NCBI RefSeq assembly: GCF_014697625.1
Contig: NZ_JACJSG010000022.1
Coordinates: 1 to 64,000, forward strand
Reading direction: 5' to 3'
Length of the DNA stretch: 64,000 nucleotides
DNA from: Anabaena azotica FACHB-119
GTDB taxonomy: Bacteria > Cyanobacteriota > Cyanobacteriia > Cyanobacteriales > Nostocaceae
A program made the translations under genes and the position numbers. The notes below the pieces were generated by a model. It was not told where the DNA came from. It saw nothing but the letters and a program-made list of their open reading frames with translations, and searched no databases. Shown here one piece after another: positions 51,466 to 60,540 of the stretch (position 1 is its first letter; each line of letters starts with the position of its first letter).

Positions 51466-51541
51466 GTAATAAAATAAATTATTACCCAATCCCCAATCCC
51501 CAGTCCCCAATACCCAATTCCCATTCCTAACTGAAAAAACA

Positions 51542-52783
51542 GTGGATTGGTCACATCTTTGGTTGTATGTATCGCCCCCACTCCTGGGTGGAATTATTGG
51601 CTATTTCACAAATGATGTAGCCATCAAAATGCTATTTCGTCCCTACCGAGCAATTTATATTGGCGGACGAAGAGTTCCATTTACCCCTGGATTGATTCCT
51701 GCTAACCAGGAACGTTTGGCAAAGAATATTTCCGATACAATCATGGGGTCGTTACTGACACCAGATGAATTGCAAAAACTGGCCCGACGTTTATTAGAAA
51801 CCGAACGGGTACAAGGTGCAATTTACTGGTTGTTACAACTGGCTATAGATCAAATCAAAAATGATACTAACCAGAAAAGTAGTAAAATTGTTGCCGGAAT
51901 TTTGCGTGATTTGTTGGGAGAATCTTTGCCCAGATTGCTAAAGGTGTTGGCGAGAAAAGAGGATTTCTTAGAAGCACAAATTAATCAAATTTTTGACCAA
52001 GTATTATTAGAATTACAACTAACCGAAGAACAAGCGACTAGACTAGCTGATTGGTTATTAGAAGTCGTTTTACCTCCAGATGTCCTCAGACAAACAATTA
52101 TAGATTTTTTAACCGATCGCACAATCCAAATTATTGATGAAAGCTTTCGGGAAAAAACCAGTGGGACTTATTGGGTAGTAGCAAATTTATTTGGTTTGCG
52201 AAATAGTCTTACCAGGCTACGCACCTTTTGTTTAGATGAAAAGGAAGACACAAATAATCGCTTAAAAGAGTTAATTCAAGATTTACAGATGCGCGATCGC
52301 TTCAAAAGAATCTTCCAAAATTTAACATTGCAAAATTTACCAATCGGCACAGTTAGACAACTACGAAAAACTACAAGAGAAACCGTCCGTCATTATATCC
52401 AAACTAGTGGTAGTGATTTACTACAAGGATTTACAGACTCGATTAACTGGGAACATATCGCCGAATTACTGTTAAATCGGCTGAGTACTTCACCCGTAGT
52501 TATGAGTTCTTTAGAAGTTGTCAGCCAAGAATTAGCCCTAATTTTAGAACGATATTTAGAAAAAGATTTAGAAGTTATTGTTGCCCAAATAATTCCTATT
52601 TTGTCAATAGACCAAGTAATTGTTGACCGTGTAAAAGCAACTTCTCCGGCTGATTTAGAAGCAGGAATTGAAGGAATTGTCAAAAATGAATTACAGGCAA
52701 TTGTAACTCTAGGTGGAATTTTAGGCTTTGTTGTCGGACTAATGCAAACAGGATTTTTGATTTATAGCCAACGGGTAGGTTAG
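51542..52783 (+). CDS. DUF445 family membrane-associated protein
   Basis: A 413-residue DUF445 (YheB-like) protein. The N-terminal helix and motif 'GGIIGYFTNDVAIKMLFRPYRAIYIGGRRVPFTPGLIPANQERLAKNI' is the family hallmark, followed by long amphipathic helices, and a C-terminal membrane helix 'GGILGFVVGLMQTGFLIY'. Function unknown, proposed envelope-related. Translation starts at GTG (51542), the only sensible start before the hallmark region. Confidence 0.9.
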   Translation: MDWSHLWLYVSPPLLGGIIGYFTNDVAIKMLFRPYRAIYIGGRRVPFTPGLIPANQERLAKNISDTIMGSLLTPDELQKLARRLLETERVQGAIYWLLQLAIDQIKNDTNQKSSKIVAGILRDLLGESLPRLLKVLARKEDFLEAQINQIFDQVLLELQLTEEQATRLADWLLEVVLPPDVLRQTIIDFLTDRTIQIIDESFREKTSGTYWVVANLFGLRNSLTRLRTFCLDEKEDTNNRLKELIQDLQMRDRFKRIFQNLTLQNLPIGTVRQLRKTTRETVRHYIQTSGSDLLQGFTDSINWEHIAELLLNRLSTSPVVMSSLEVVSQELALILERYLEKDLEVIVAQIIPILSIDQVIVDRVKATSPADLEAGIEGIVKNELQAIVTLGGILGFVVGLMQTGFLIYSQRVG

Positions 52784-52789
52784 GGTCAG

Positions 52790-52843
52790 TTATCAGTTAT
52801 CAGTTATCAGTTGACAGTTGACAGTTGACAGTTGACAGTTGTC
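52790..52843 (+). repeat. STRR heptamer tract (CAGTTAT, CAGTTGA)n
   Basis: About eight heptamers immediately before the inverted MITE copy. Confidence 0.9.
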
Positions 52844-52990
52844 CTGACTTTTCACGGGATCTGGAAGACCTCTCTCCAAACCTCTCTCCTACAAGGAGAG
52901 AGGCTTTGATTTCTCCCCCTTCCCTTGTAGGGAAGGGGGTTGGGGGGTTAGGTCTGACGGAACGCTTTTCCACATAACGTGAAAATTCAG
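52844..52990 (-). mobile_element. MITE, 'CTGACTTTTCACG' family, 147 bp, inverse orientation
   Basis: Same length and sequence family as 42876-43022, reverse-complemented. Left terminus CTGACTTTTCACG is intact; right terminus has mutated to CGTGAAAATTCAG. The flanks GACAGTTGTC and GTCAGTTGAT agree at seven of ten positions and may be a decayed target duplication in an STRR tract. Confidence 0.85.
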
Positions 52991-53007
52991 GTCAGTTGAT
53001 AGTTGTC

Positions 53008-53127
53008 AAGAACTAATGACTAATGACTAATGACTAATGACTATTGACTATTGACTAATGACTATTGACTAATGACTATTGACTAATGACTATTGACTAT
53101 TGACTATTGACTATTGACTATTGACTA
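53008..53127 (+). repeat. STRR heptamer tract (TAATGAC/TATTGAC)n
   Basis: About sixteen heptamers. Supplies the stop codon (TAG, 53118-53120) and last two residues (Ser-Gln) of the pgeF gene on the other strand. Confidence 0.95.
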
Positions 53128-53897
53128 ACAATTCCTGACCATTGGACTTTTTTCTGCTGCTCACGGCGGTAAGAAAAGAAATGTTCAGGGGTTTGGTATG
53201 TACAATAGGGAGCGATCGCTATTTGCTCTTGGCTAATACCTAAGTTTTCTAACTGCAAAACATTGACTCTTCTCACATCAACTCTAACTCTTCCCGGTAC
53301 TGGGTCGGCTAGTAAAGGTGAATGGGGTAACTCGTGTAATAAATTGATGATGTTGTGAGCGTCATCATGTGGTATAATACTAGCCCCTATTTCCGCAGCT
53401 ACTTCCACAGAGACTTGATAAACCTCACCAGCGATCGCTGGCCCCAGGGCGATGCGTAAGTCTGCTAACTGACTACCGTGGGACTGCATCCGGGCGATCG
53501 CATGGGGAACAATTTTCTTGGCTGTACCGCGCCAACCCGCATGGAGGGCTGCTACTTGTCCGGTTTTCACATCCCCAATCAAAACTGGTGTACAATCAGC
53601 GCTGGCTACCCATACAGCTTGTAAAGGTTGCTGACTCACCAAACCATCGGCTGAGGCTAAAACAGCATCCTCTGTATTGCCATCAGTTTGACTATCAACC
53701 TCTTGTGGGGTGAGAACAGTATTGCCATGAACCTGTTTCAAGCGATATGCTGATGCTTCTGGATGCAGCACCTGCGTTAACTCATCGGGCGATCGCGGCC
53801 AAAATTGCTGGGTAAAAAAGCCGTGTTGCCAATCTCCCAAGAGACTACAACTTAAATAAGATAGTCCTTCCCAATTGTGCCAGTGCCAAGTGTGCAT
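53118..53897 (-). CDS. pgeF: Peptidoglycan editing factor PgeF (multicopper polyphenol-oxidase-fold family)
   Basis: A 259-residue YfiH/PgeF protein. The zinc site is visible as His in KQVHGN (about 57), Cys in SADCTPVL (about 100-107) and His in ALHAGWRGTAKKIV (about 119-132). 'LGPAIAGEVYQVSVEVA' and the C-terminal 'APYCTYQTPEHFFSYRRE' are family signatures. It hydrolyses misincorporated L-Ser at peptidoglycan position 1. The stop codon and last residues derive from the STRR tract; the family body is complete before it. ATG at 53897; the gene is divergent from birA. Confidence 0.92.
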   Translation of the reverse strand: MHTWHWHNWEGLSYLSCSLLGDWQHGFFTQQFWPRSPDELTQVLHPEASAYRLKQVHGNTVLTPQEVDSQTDGNTEDAVLASADGLVSQQPLQAVWVASADCTPVLIGDVKTGQVAALHAGWRGTAKKIVPHAIARMQSHGSQLADLRIALGPAIAGEVYQVSVEVAAEIGASIIPHDDAHNIINLLHELPHSPLLADPVPGRVRVDVRRVNVLQLENLGISQEQIAIAPYCTYQTPEHFFSYRREQQKKVQWSGIVSQ

Positions 53898-53969
53898 CTT
53901 GAACCAAACCTAAACAGAAAATCACTCATCAGCCAATTCATGCTAACTTGAACGACGGGATTTCGGGTA

Positions 53970-54791
53970 ATGGCTGTGGAATTTAATCAGCAAAAATTAG
54001 AATCTGTCTTGGAAAGAAGGCAGAACGCTTACTTACCATTTTCTCTGCATATTTTCCCTAGTGTCGCCTCAACTAACCGCACCCTCTGGGAGTTAATCGA
54101 CCAAGGCGCAGGTGCAGGCTGTGTAGTTATTGCTACACAACAGACAGCCGGACGGGGACAATGGGGTCGTCAATGGGTTTCCCCAGTTGGGGGATTATAT
54201 GTGTCTGTAGCCATTACACCCAAATTAGCAGCGAATGCTAGCTATCAATTAACCTTGGCTAGTGCTTGGGGTATTGCTGACCAATTGCGCCAAGTTGGTG
54301 TGAATGTGGGGATTAAATGGCCGAATGATTTAGTTTTGGAGGGGGGAAAACTAGGCGGGATTTTAACAGAAACAAAAATCAATCAAGGTAAGATTTCGCA
54401 AGCCGTGGTTGGCGTAGGTATTAACTGGGCTAATCCCGTACCGGAGACAGGAATTAACTTAGCATCATGGCAAGCTGACCTAGTAGATCAACCTATCTCA
54501 TGTTTAGAAACCTTAACCAGTAAGGTGTTACTGGGGATAGAGTCCGGTATGGCTTGCCTTTTTCAGGAAGGAATTAGCATACTTTTGTCTCGCTATTCTG
54601 AATTATTGGTGAATATGGGCGATCGCGTACAAGTCAATGATCTTTCTGGGATTGTGGTGGGAGTTACACCACAAGGGAATTTGCGCCTGTCTCTAGAAAC
54701 AGATGGCATAACTGACATCAAAACATCAGAACTTTCTCTAGAACCCGGTACAATTAGTTTGGGTTATCGTAAGTCTTTAGGCATATTATAA
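53970..54791 (+). CDS. birA: Biotin--[acetyl-CoA-carboxylase] ligase
   Basis: A 273-residue, class I-type biotin protein ligase without an N-terminal DNA-binding domain. 'VASTNRTLWEL' (biotin pocket), 'ATQQTAGRGQWGRQWVSPVGGLYVSVA' (the GRGRxGR nucleotide loop in the variant GRGQWGR), 'IKWPNDLVLEGGKLGGILTE' (catalytic KWPND) and a small C-terminal beta-barrel. It attaches biotin to the acetyl-CoA carboxylase carrier protein. ATG 53970; 72 bp from divergent pgeF. Confidence 0.95.
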   Translation: MAVEFNQQKLESVLERRQNAYLPFSLHIFPSVASTNRTLWELIDQGAGAGCVVIATQQTAGRGQWGRQWVSPVGGLYVSVAITPKLAANASYQLTLASAWGIADQLRQVGVNVGIKWPNDLVLEGGKLGGILTETKINQGKISQAVVGVGINWANPVPETGINLASWQADLVDQPISCLETLTSKVLLGIESGMACLFQEGISILLSRYSELLVNMGDRVQVNDLSGIVVGVTPQGNLRLSLETDGITDIKTSELSLEPGTISLGYRKSLGIL

Positions 54792-54874
54792 AGTTTGTTT
54801 TAAATACCGCTCTTTGGGCTAGACAAACTATTGCCATCATCTGTTTAGCATAATTAAACATAACTGAGACACAA

Positions 54875-56443
54875 ATGACGCAGCGCAATAACTCTGCCCG
54901 TAACCAATTACACCCAACACAGCCGCAAGGTCAGACCACAAAAGGCCTAGCTTATACTTTACCAGCACAGGGTTTGTGTTTGTTAAGTAGCGTTAGCCTC
55001 TTAAGTGGCGGCTTCGTGGTTGCTCAAACCGAAACATCAATAGATAACATCGTTCCTACTATTGAAAATGCCCAGCCAACAGCAGGCACAACTACTGTAA
55101 AAAAAGATATTGTTATACCGGCAGCATCACCAACTGAGCCAAAATTCTCTTCCAGAAGAACTACGCTTAGACAAAGACTGCGTAAGCCAGAAGTAGCCCA
55201 AACAAGACAGTCCCAACCAAAACCTGATTCTCCTGAACCTGTTTTTAGCGTTAGACAGTCCAAACCACAGGTAGAGACTTCGCGCGTTACTCCGGCTAAA
55301 AACCCAGAAGTCAAACCCCAAGTTACCCAAACTCCCCAAGTTACACCAACCAAAGAGGCGGAAGTAGCAACACCTTCCCCAACAGATAAACTCCCAGCCT
55401 TTGCCAAACCTGCAAACAGTGGTGTTGCAGCCGAGAAAACCAGGGATTTTAACAACGCCTACATTGACCCGACCAATTACAGTGAGAAAACTGCGGGTAC
55501 TTATGAAGCCCCAAATTCTGTAATTATTACCGAACGCTCTAGCGGTTGTCGCACTGTTTTGTCTTCAGGGCAAGGTATTGGTAACGCCTGCGCCAAACCC
55601 TCAGATAACCAGCGTGTAGCCAATTCCACGGGCAAATCATCCCCCTCTTGGCTCAGAAGAAGCCAAACGGCTCAGTTACCTACCCTCACGCCAACAAGGC
55701 GGCTAGTAGCTAGCAGCAATAACAATACCACATGGCGCAATTCGGAAGTTGGGACTGGTAGCGTCACCAAAACTGCCTATCGTCCTAATCGCTTTATTCC
55801 CAACCCCAGCAATTTTATTAGCTCCACAACCACCAGCGCCACCCCCATCGCCCCCAGTGGTGGTACACTACCCCCACCAATGGCAGAAGATAATGTTGCG
55901 CCTCGTGTCAGCACCGTAGCTTACGACATTCCCCTGGCATCGGTATTACCACAAATTCCTTACACTAATACCATCGCCTATAGTGGTTCAGGCATAATGT
56001 ATCCTTTGGCTGTAGCCTCTCCCATTACCTCCTTGTTCGGCTGGCGCGTTCACCCCATCACAGGTAATCAACGCTTCCACGCTGGTATTGACTTAGGCGC
56101 ACCCACAGGTACACCCGTTTTAGCAGCAGCCAGAGGTCAAGTAACAACTTCCAATTGGTTGGGTGGTTATGGTTTAACCGTTATCCTTAGTCACGGTTCG
56201 GCGCAACAAACCCTTTACGCCCATTTGTCTGAATTACTAGTCCAACCTGGACAATGGGTAGAACCAGGAATGGTAATTGGGCGAGTCGGTAGCACCGGCA
56301 ACTCGACAGGCCCTCACCTACACTTTGAAGTCCGTCACCTCACACAAAATGGCTGGGTGGCAGTTGACCCTGGTGTACAGCTACAAGTTGCCCTCAGCCA
56401 ATCGCTGAGGAATTCACGTACAGCGCAGGCTGTTAGGGAGTAG
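54875..56443 (+). CDS. M23 (LytM-type) peptidoglycan metallopeptidase
   Basis: A 522-residue protein. A possible non-classical signal or TM segment is at about 29-50 ('LPAQGLCLLSSVSLLSGGFVVAQ'). Residues about 60-360 are a long, Pro/Thr/Ser/Gln-rich linker, and the C-terminal M23 domain (about 370-505) has all zinc/catalytic motifs: 'RFHAGIDLGAPTGTPVLAA' (HxxxD), 'HGSAQQTLYAHL' and 'STGPHLHFEVR' (HxH). It cleaves peptide cross-links of the cell wall, or activates amidases if degenerate, but motifs look intact. Start ATG 54875. Confidence 0.92.
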   Translation: MTQRNNSARNQLHPTQPQGQTTKGLAYTLPAQGLCLLSSVSLLSGGFVVAQTETSIDNIVPTIENAQPTAGTTTVKKDIVIPAASPTEPKFSSRRTTLRQRLRKPEVAQTRQSQPKPDSPEPVFSVRQSKPQVETSRVTPAKNPEVKPQVTQTPQVTPTKEAEVATPSPTDKLPAFAKPANSGVAAEKTRDFNNAYIDPTNYSEKTAGTYEAPNSVIITERSSGCRTVLSSGQGIGNACAKPSDNQRVANSTGKSSPSWLRRSQTAQLPTLTPTRRLVASSNNNTTWRNSEVGTGSVTKTAYRPNRFIPNPSNFISSTTTSATPIAPSGGTLPPPMAEDNVAPRVSTVAYDIPLASVLPQIPYTNTIAYSGSGIMYPLAVASPITSLFGWRVHPITGNQRFHAGIDLGAPTGTPVLAAARGQVTTSNWLGGYGLTVILSHGSAQQTLYAHLSELLVQPGQWVEPGMVIGRVGSTGNSTGPHLHFEVRHLTQNGWVAVDPGVQLQVALSQSLRNSRTAQAVRE

Positions 56444-56454
56444 GTGTTTCAGTG

Positions 56455-56545
56455 AACAGTTATCAGTTATCAGTGAACAGTGAACAGTGAACAGTAGAAA
56501 TAAGCTGATAACTGATAACTGATAACTGATAACTGATAACTGATA
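56455..56545 (+). repeat. STRR heptamer tract (AGTTATC, GTGAACA, TGATAAC)
   Basis: Mixed heptamers in both orientations around a small hairpin between the M23 gene and ribE. Confidence 0.9.
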
Positions 56546-56552
56546 ACTGTCC

Positions 56553-57212
56553 CTACATATACCCGTGTTCTACCAAAAAGCCAGGTGTGATATCTGTATT
56601 GTTGCTGTGTCGATGACCGGGTTGCAGGAATTTCTCGACGTATTTGCCTAAGATATCGCCTTCTAAATTGACTAAGCCGCCGGGGACAAGATAGCGAAGA
56701 TTAGTCTCAGCGTATGTCAGGGGAATTACTGCGACGGTGAACTGAGATAATTCTGGCTCGTAGGCGGCTACAGTTAAACTAATGCCATTGACAGTAATGC
56801 TACCCTTGGGGACAATGTAACGTGCGATCGCTTCCGGTGCAGTGAAGGTCATTTCCCAAGAAATGGCTGTCTGTTCTAACCCTAGCAATTGTCCCACCCC
56901 ATCTACATGACCCATGACAAAGTGACCGCCGACTTTACCACCAACTCTTAAGGAAGTTTCTAGATTGACGTATCCTTGTTGTGCTTGCTCAGTGCCTAGA
57001 GTGGTGCGGCGAAGAGTTTCCGGGGAAGCTGAAGCAATAAACCCATCTTTTAAAATTTCTTCTACCGTCAGACAAACACCATCCACCGCCACGCTGTCAC
57101 CGTAAGCCAAATCCTGCATAATTGATAATGATTGACTCACACAAGTAATTTGCCAAGAATCGCCCCCTAGAGGCTTGATTGTTCCTAAAGCTTGTATTAA
57201 TCCTGTAAACAC
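56553..57212 (-). CDS. ribE: Riboflavin synthase alpha chain
   Basis: A 219-residue two-barrel riboflavin synthase: N-terminal MFTGLIQALG, the first lumazine-binding repeat with 'DSVAVDGVCLTVEE' and 'ASPETLRRTTLG', 'GGHFVMGHVDGVG', the second repeat 'KGSITVNGISLTVA' and 'IPLTYAETNL'. It converts two 6,7-dimethyl-8-ribityllumazine to riboflavin plus a pyrimidine. Starts at GTG. The neighbouring bifunctional-nuclease gene at 57967 is a common partner of ribE in cyanobacteria. Confidence 0.95.
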   Translation of the reverse strand: MFTGLIQALGTIKPLGGDSWQITCVSQSLSIMQDLAYGDSVAVDGVCLTVEEILKDGFIASASPETLRRTTLGTEQAQQGYVNLETSLRVGGKVGGHFVMGHVDGVGQLLGLEQTAISWEMTFTAPEAIARYIVPKGSITVNGISLTVAAYEPELSQFTVAVIPLTYAETNLRYLVPGGLVNLEGDILGKYVEKFLQPGHRHSNNTDITPGFLVEHGYM

Positions 57213-57322
57213 GGCTATTTTGTAAAACTAACTCTATTTATTACTTAATTTGGCCGAAAATCAACTGGTAATTCTCACAAGAATGACAAAAATTTTGGGT
57301 ATATTTTCTGACTTTATCTATT

Positions 57323-57735
57323 TTGACACTCACCGCACTTTTAGGGCGGGGATTCTTGGTTCATCGAGTCCACTTAGCGCACGACCCCTTGCGGTATCGA
57401 GACCAGAGGTGGTTCTCTCCCCAAGCGTTAACTTTCGGTATGCCCTACCGTAGTTGCATTGCTGAGGCAGTGTGTCGGGCGGCTATGCCCACACTTACGC
57501 CACTGTCGTGCAAAATTTGTTTGTAGTTTAATGCTGTTGGTCTAGTATCTGTGAATCTTTTACCTACTTCCAGGTAATACTAGAACTCCGAAGTAGAACC
57601 CACAAGATTCAGTTGTCAAGGTACAGCGTCTGCGGATGAGGCAGCAATTGGGTTTTTTTCGTGGTTGATTACCCTTCCACAATTTATATTTTACCAAAAG
57701 CCGTTCTATAAGGACGGGGTTTTATACCCAATTTT
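57323..57735 (-). mobile_element. Remnant of an IS200/IS605-like element (IS1341/TnpB type) without tnpB
   Basis: On the minus strand the left boundary reads GAATCCCCGCCCTAAAAGTG then CGGTGAGTGTCAA, the pattern found at the right end of cyanobacterial TnpB-type elements, including the CCGC/GCGG hairpin. The opposite side (57690-57735) carries a second hairpin-like end (AAAACCCCGTCCTTATAGAA). The 0.35 kb between has no long ORF but 'aagggtaatcaaccacg' and 'caattgctgcctcatccgc' stretches of the sort seen in such elements. Probably an internally deleted, non-autonomous copy, perhaps keeping an omega-RNA-like 3' part. Confidence 0.55.
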
Positions 57736-57966
57736 TCGATAAGGTTATTAACACAATTACGTTTTTTCCAAGGCATACTTGTTGAAGAAGGTGATTGTCT
57801 ATCAAGACTCATTTGAATTACTCTGGTGTTCACAACCAGTTGGGAGTTTAATAGAGACAATTATTAAAGAGCGATCGCTATGTTTATTCCTGCTTTTACT
57901 TACCCAACAAAGGGTATTATTTATCACTTATCCTTGATATCTCGAAGGATGATAGAGGCTTAGTCA

Positions 57967-58464
57967 ATGATTGAAATGAAAGTCGCTGGCATAGCATTAG
58001 ATGCCATAACCCGCAGCCCAATTGTCTTGTTGAAAGACGCTTCTGATCGCCGCGCCTTACCAATCTATATTGGTCAGGAACAGGCTAGGGCTATTATGGG
58101 CGCACTGGAGAATCAAAAGCCTCCCCGTCCCCTAACCCATGACCTAATTGTGAATATTCTGGAGGCGTGGAACATGACTCTGGAAAAAGTGGTGATTCAT
58201 TCCTTACAAAAGGATACATTTTATGCAGCTTTGATTCTTCAGCAAGGCGAAGTCAAGAAAGAAATTGACGCACGTCCTAGCGATGCGATCGCTGTTGCCC
58301 TCCGTACAAATACCCCTATTTGGGTGATGGAAGAGGTAATTGCTGATGCTTCGATTCCTGTAGACCGTGACGCTGATGAAGCCGAACAACAAGCCTTCAA
58401 GGAATTTATCTCCAATCTTCGTCCAGAGGATTTAATTAAGCGCTTTGGTAATGGTGACAGTTAG
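57967..58464 (+). CDS. Bifunctional nuclease (BFN/DUF151) family protein
   Basis: A 165-residue BFN-domain protein: 'VAGIALDAITRSPIVLLKDASDRRALPIYIGQEQARAIMGALE', 'PRPLTHDLIVNILEAWNMTLEKVVIHSLQKDTFYAALIL' and the 'IDARPSDAIAVALRTNTPIWV' signature that defines the domain. Characterised plant BFN-type (OmBBD-like) members have RNase/DNase activity; the role in bacteria is unclear. ATG 57967. It lies downstream of the IS remnant, 754 bp from ribE. Confidence 0.9.
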   Translation: MIEMKVAGIALDAITRSPIVLLKDASDRRALPIYIGQEQARAIMGALENQKPPRPLTHDLIVNILEAWNMTLEKVVIHSLQKDTFYAALILQQGEVKKEIDARPSDAIAVALRTNTPIWVMEEVIADASIPVDRDADEAEQQAFKEFISNLRPEDLIKRFGNGDS

Positions 58465-58670
58465 AAAAGTGCAAAGTAACGAGTAGCGAGTTCTGAGTAA
58501 AAATAAGGAACAGGGTTTGAGCTAACTTATCTGTTCAACCTTACTTTTTTACGCCCTATCTTTTGTTATTTGTTTCTCAATGATTTGGCGTAAATCCTCA
58601 AACAGAGATTTCTTCACTCAAGACGGGCTGAACGCCCCGCTACCGCTAACAGCACTCATTACTCAGTACC

Positions 58671-59801
58671 ATGCACTACCGACGCTTTGGCAAAACTAAC
58701 CTAAACCTCTCGGTTTTTTCTTTAGGGACAATGCGCTATTTAGCTGATAGCGAAAATGTGCAGCAAACTATTGCTAAAGCCTTAGCATTAGGAATTAATC
58801 ATATAGAAACAGCCAGAGGTTACGGTAAAAGTGAAGAGTATTTTGGCGAAGCAATCAAAGCTGGGTTGTCTGTACCTCGTTCACAACTTCATATAACTAC
58901 TAAAATTCCCCCCACATCTGACGCTGATGTGATGCGTCGGTATATTGATGAATCCCTAGAAAGGTTGAACTTAGATTACTTAGATTGTCTAGGTATCCAC
59001 GGCTTAAATACTTGGGAACATCTGGAGTGGGTGCAAGCTAGAAATGGCTGCATGAAAGCTGTGGAAGAAGCAATAAATGACGGGCGAGTTAGACACGTTG
59101 GTTTTTCCACCCACGGGGCTTTAGAGTTAATTTTAGCAGCAATCAACACAGATTTTTTTGAGTTTATCAATCTACATTACTACTATTTTTTTCCCAGGAA
59201 TGCAGATGCGATCGCCCTAGCCGCAAGCAAAGATATGGGCGTTTTTATCATCTCCCCAGCCGATAAGGGCGGGAAGCTATACCAGCCTCCTCAAAGCCTC
59301 AAAGATTTATGTCATCCCTTTTCGCCTTTAGAATTAAACTATAGATTTCTCTTAAGTGACAAACGCATTACTACCTTAAGTGTAGGGCCAGCCACGCCAG
59401 AAGAATTAGTAGCACCGTTACAAGTTGCTGATAATGTTGGTGAGTTAACACCAGCAGAAATTGCTACTTTGCAAAGTTTAGAAAATCATCAAAAAACAGT
59501 ATTAGGAACCCAACAGTGTAGCCAATGCTATGCTTGTTTACCTTGTCCAGAAAAAATCAATATTCCCGAAGTTTTGAGATTACGTAATTTGGCAGTGGCG
59601 TACAACATGACAGATTACGGACAATATCGTTATGGAATGTTTGAAAATGCTGGTCACTGGTTCCCTGGAATGAAAGCAAACCGTTGTACAGAATGCGGTG
59701 ATTGTTTACCTCGGTGTCCAGAAAAGTTAGATATTCCTACATTATTAGAAGATACCCATAATCGGTTAAATGGCAAAGCCGGAAGAAGATTGTGGGGATA
59801 A
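58671..59801 (+). CDS. Aldo/keto reductase with C-terminal 4Fe-4S domain
   Basis: A 376-residue protein. Residues about 1-270 are a TIM-barrel aldo/keto reductase: 'FGKTNLNLSVFSLGTMRY', catalytic Tyr in ETARGYGKSEEYFGEA, 'LDYLDCLGIHGL' and 'RVRHVGFSTHG'. Residues about 285-360 carry two ferredoxin-like clusters, CSQCYACLPCPEKINIP and CTECGDCLPRCPEKLDIP. The combination is known from NADP-linked or ferredoxin-linked reductases of the YqhD/Fe-S AKR group. Possible electron input from ferredoxin is inference. Start ATG 58671. Confidence 0.9.
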   Translation: MHYRRFGKTNLNLSVFSLGTMRYLADSENVQQTIAKALALGINHIETARGYGKSEEYFGEAIKAGLSVPRSQLHITTKIPPTSDADVMRRYIDESLERLNLDYLDCLGIHGLNTWEHLEWVQARNGCMKAVEEAINDGRVRHVGFSTHGALELILAAINTDFFEFINLHYYYFFPRNADAIALAASKDMGVFIISPADKGGKLYQPPQSLKDLCHPFSPLELNYRFLLSDKRITTLSVGPATPEELVAPLQVADNVGELTPAEIATLQSLENHQKTVLGTQQCSQCYACLPCPEKINIPEVLRLRNLAVAYNMTDYGQYRYGMFENAGHWFPGMKANRCTECGDCLPRCPEKLDIPTLLEDTHNRLNGKAGRRLWG

Positions 59802-59834
59802 AAGTATAATTTGTAATAAACTTTCTAGAGGATT

Positions 59835-60443
59835 ATGCAAGTAACACAACAGAAATACTACACACCAGAAGAATATTTAGCACTTGAGGAAAATGCTGAA
59901 TATAAAAGCGAATACATTGATGGACAAATAATTCCTATGGCAGGCGGAACATTAAATCATAATCAGTTAGCTCTTAATTTAAGTACAGAGTTAAACTCTG
60001 CTTTCAAAAGACGAAATTACCGAGTTTACATGAGTGATGTTCGTCTATGGATTGCTCAAAAACGGATATACACTTATCCTGATGTGATGATTTTGCCTGG
60101 AGAGGCTGAGTTATTTAACAATAGAACAGATACAATTCTCAATCCCCAGGTAATTGTGGAAGTTTTATCAAAGTCTACTAAAGGGTATGACCGTGAAGAT
60201 AAATTTAAGGCTTACCGAACAATTCCTAGCTTTCAAGAATATTTATTAATTGACCAAACTCGGATTCATGTAGAGCAGTTTTCCAAAACAGGTAAAAAGC
60301 AATGGAATCTGCGGGAATATGATGAGGAGGATGAGGCGATCGCTCTCGTTACTGTACCCTTTGAGATTAGCTTACAGGATTTATACGACAAAGTAAACTT
60401 TGGGGTGGCAGAGCCGGAAGAGAAAATTGATGGCGTGGATTAG
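59835..60443 (+). CDS. Uma2 family (DUF820) putative endonuclease
   Basis: A 202-residue Uma2 protein: 'YTPEEYLALEENAEYKSEYIDGQIIPMAGGT', 'YTYPDVMILPGEAEL', 'PQVIVEVLSKSTKGYDREDKFKAYRTIPSFQEYLLIDQ'. The E...D...E-V..K active-site pattern looks intact. AGAGG lies seven bases upstream of the ATG. It precedes the AAA/TOPRIM pair by 97 bp on the same strand, but such genes are frequent in these genomes, so neighbourhood alone says little. Confidence 0.9.
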   Translation: MQVTQQKYYTPEEYLALEENAEYKSEYIDGQIIPMAGGTLNHNQLALNLSTELNSAFKRRNYRVYMSDVRLWIAQKRIYTYPDVMILPGEAELFNNRTDTILNPQVIVEVLSKSTKGYDREDKFKAYRTIPSFQEYLLIDQTRIHVEQFSKTGKKQWNLREYDEEDEAIALVTVPFEISLQDLYDKVNFGVAEPEEKIDGVD

Positions 60444-60540
60444 GGAGTGCGATCGCCACTTTTTGCTAAAGTATAAATATTCATAATTACTAATTTTAAA
60501 ACATATTTTTACTTCCATTTCATCACCACCTAACAAAATT

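Noticed and set aside
57250..57526. Two overlapping 67-codon frames
   Set aside because: They lie inside the IS200/IS605-like remnant and start without ribosome sites.
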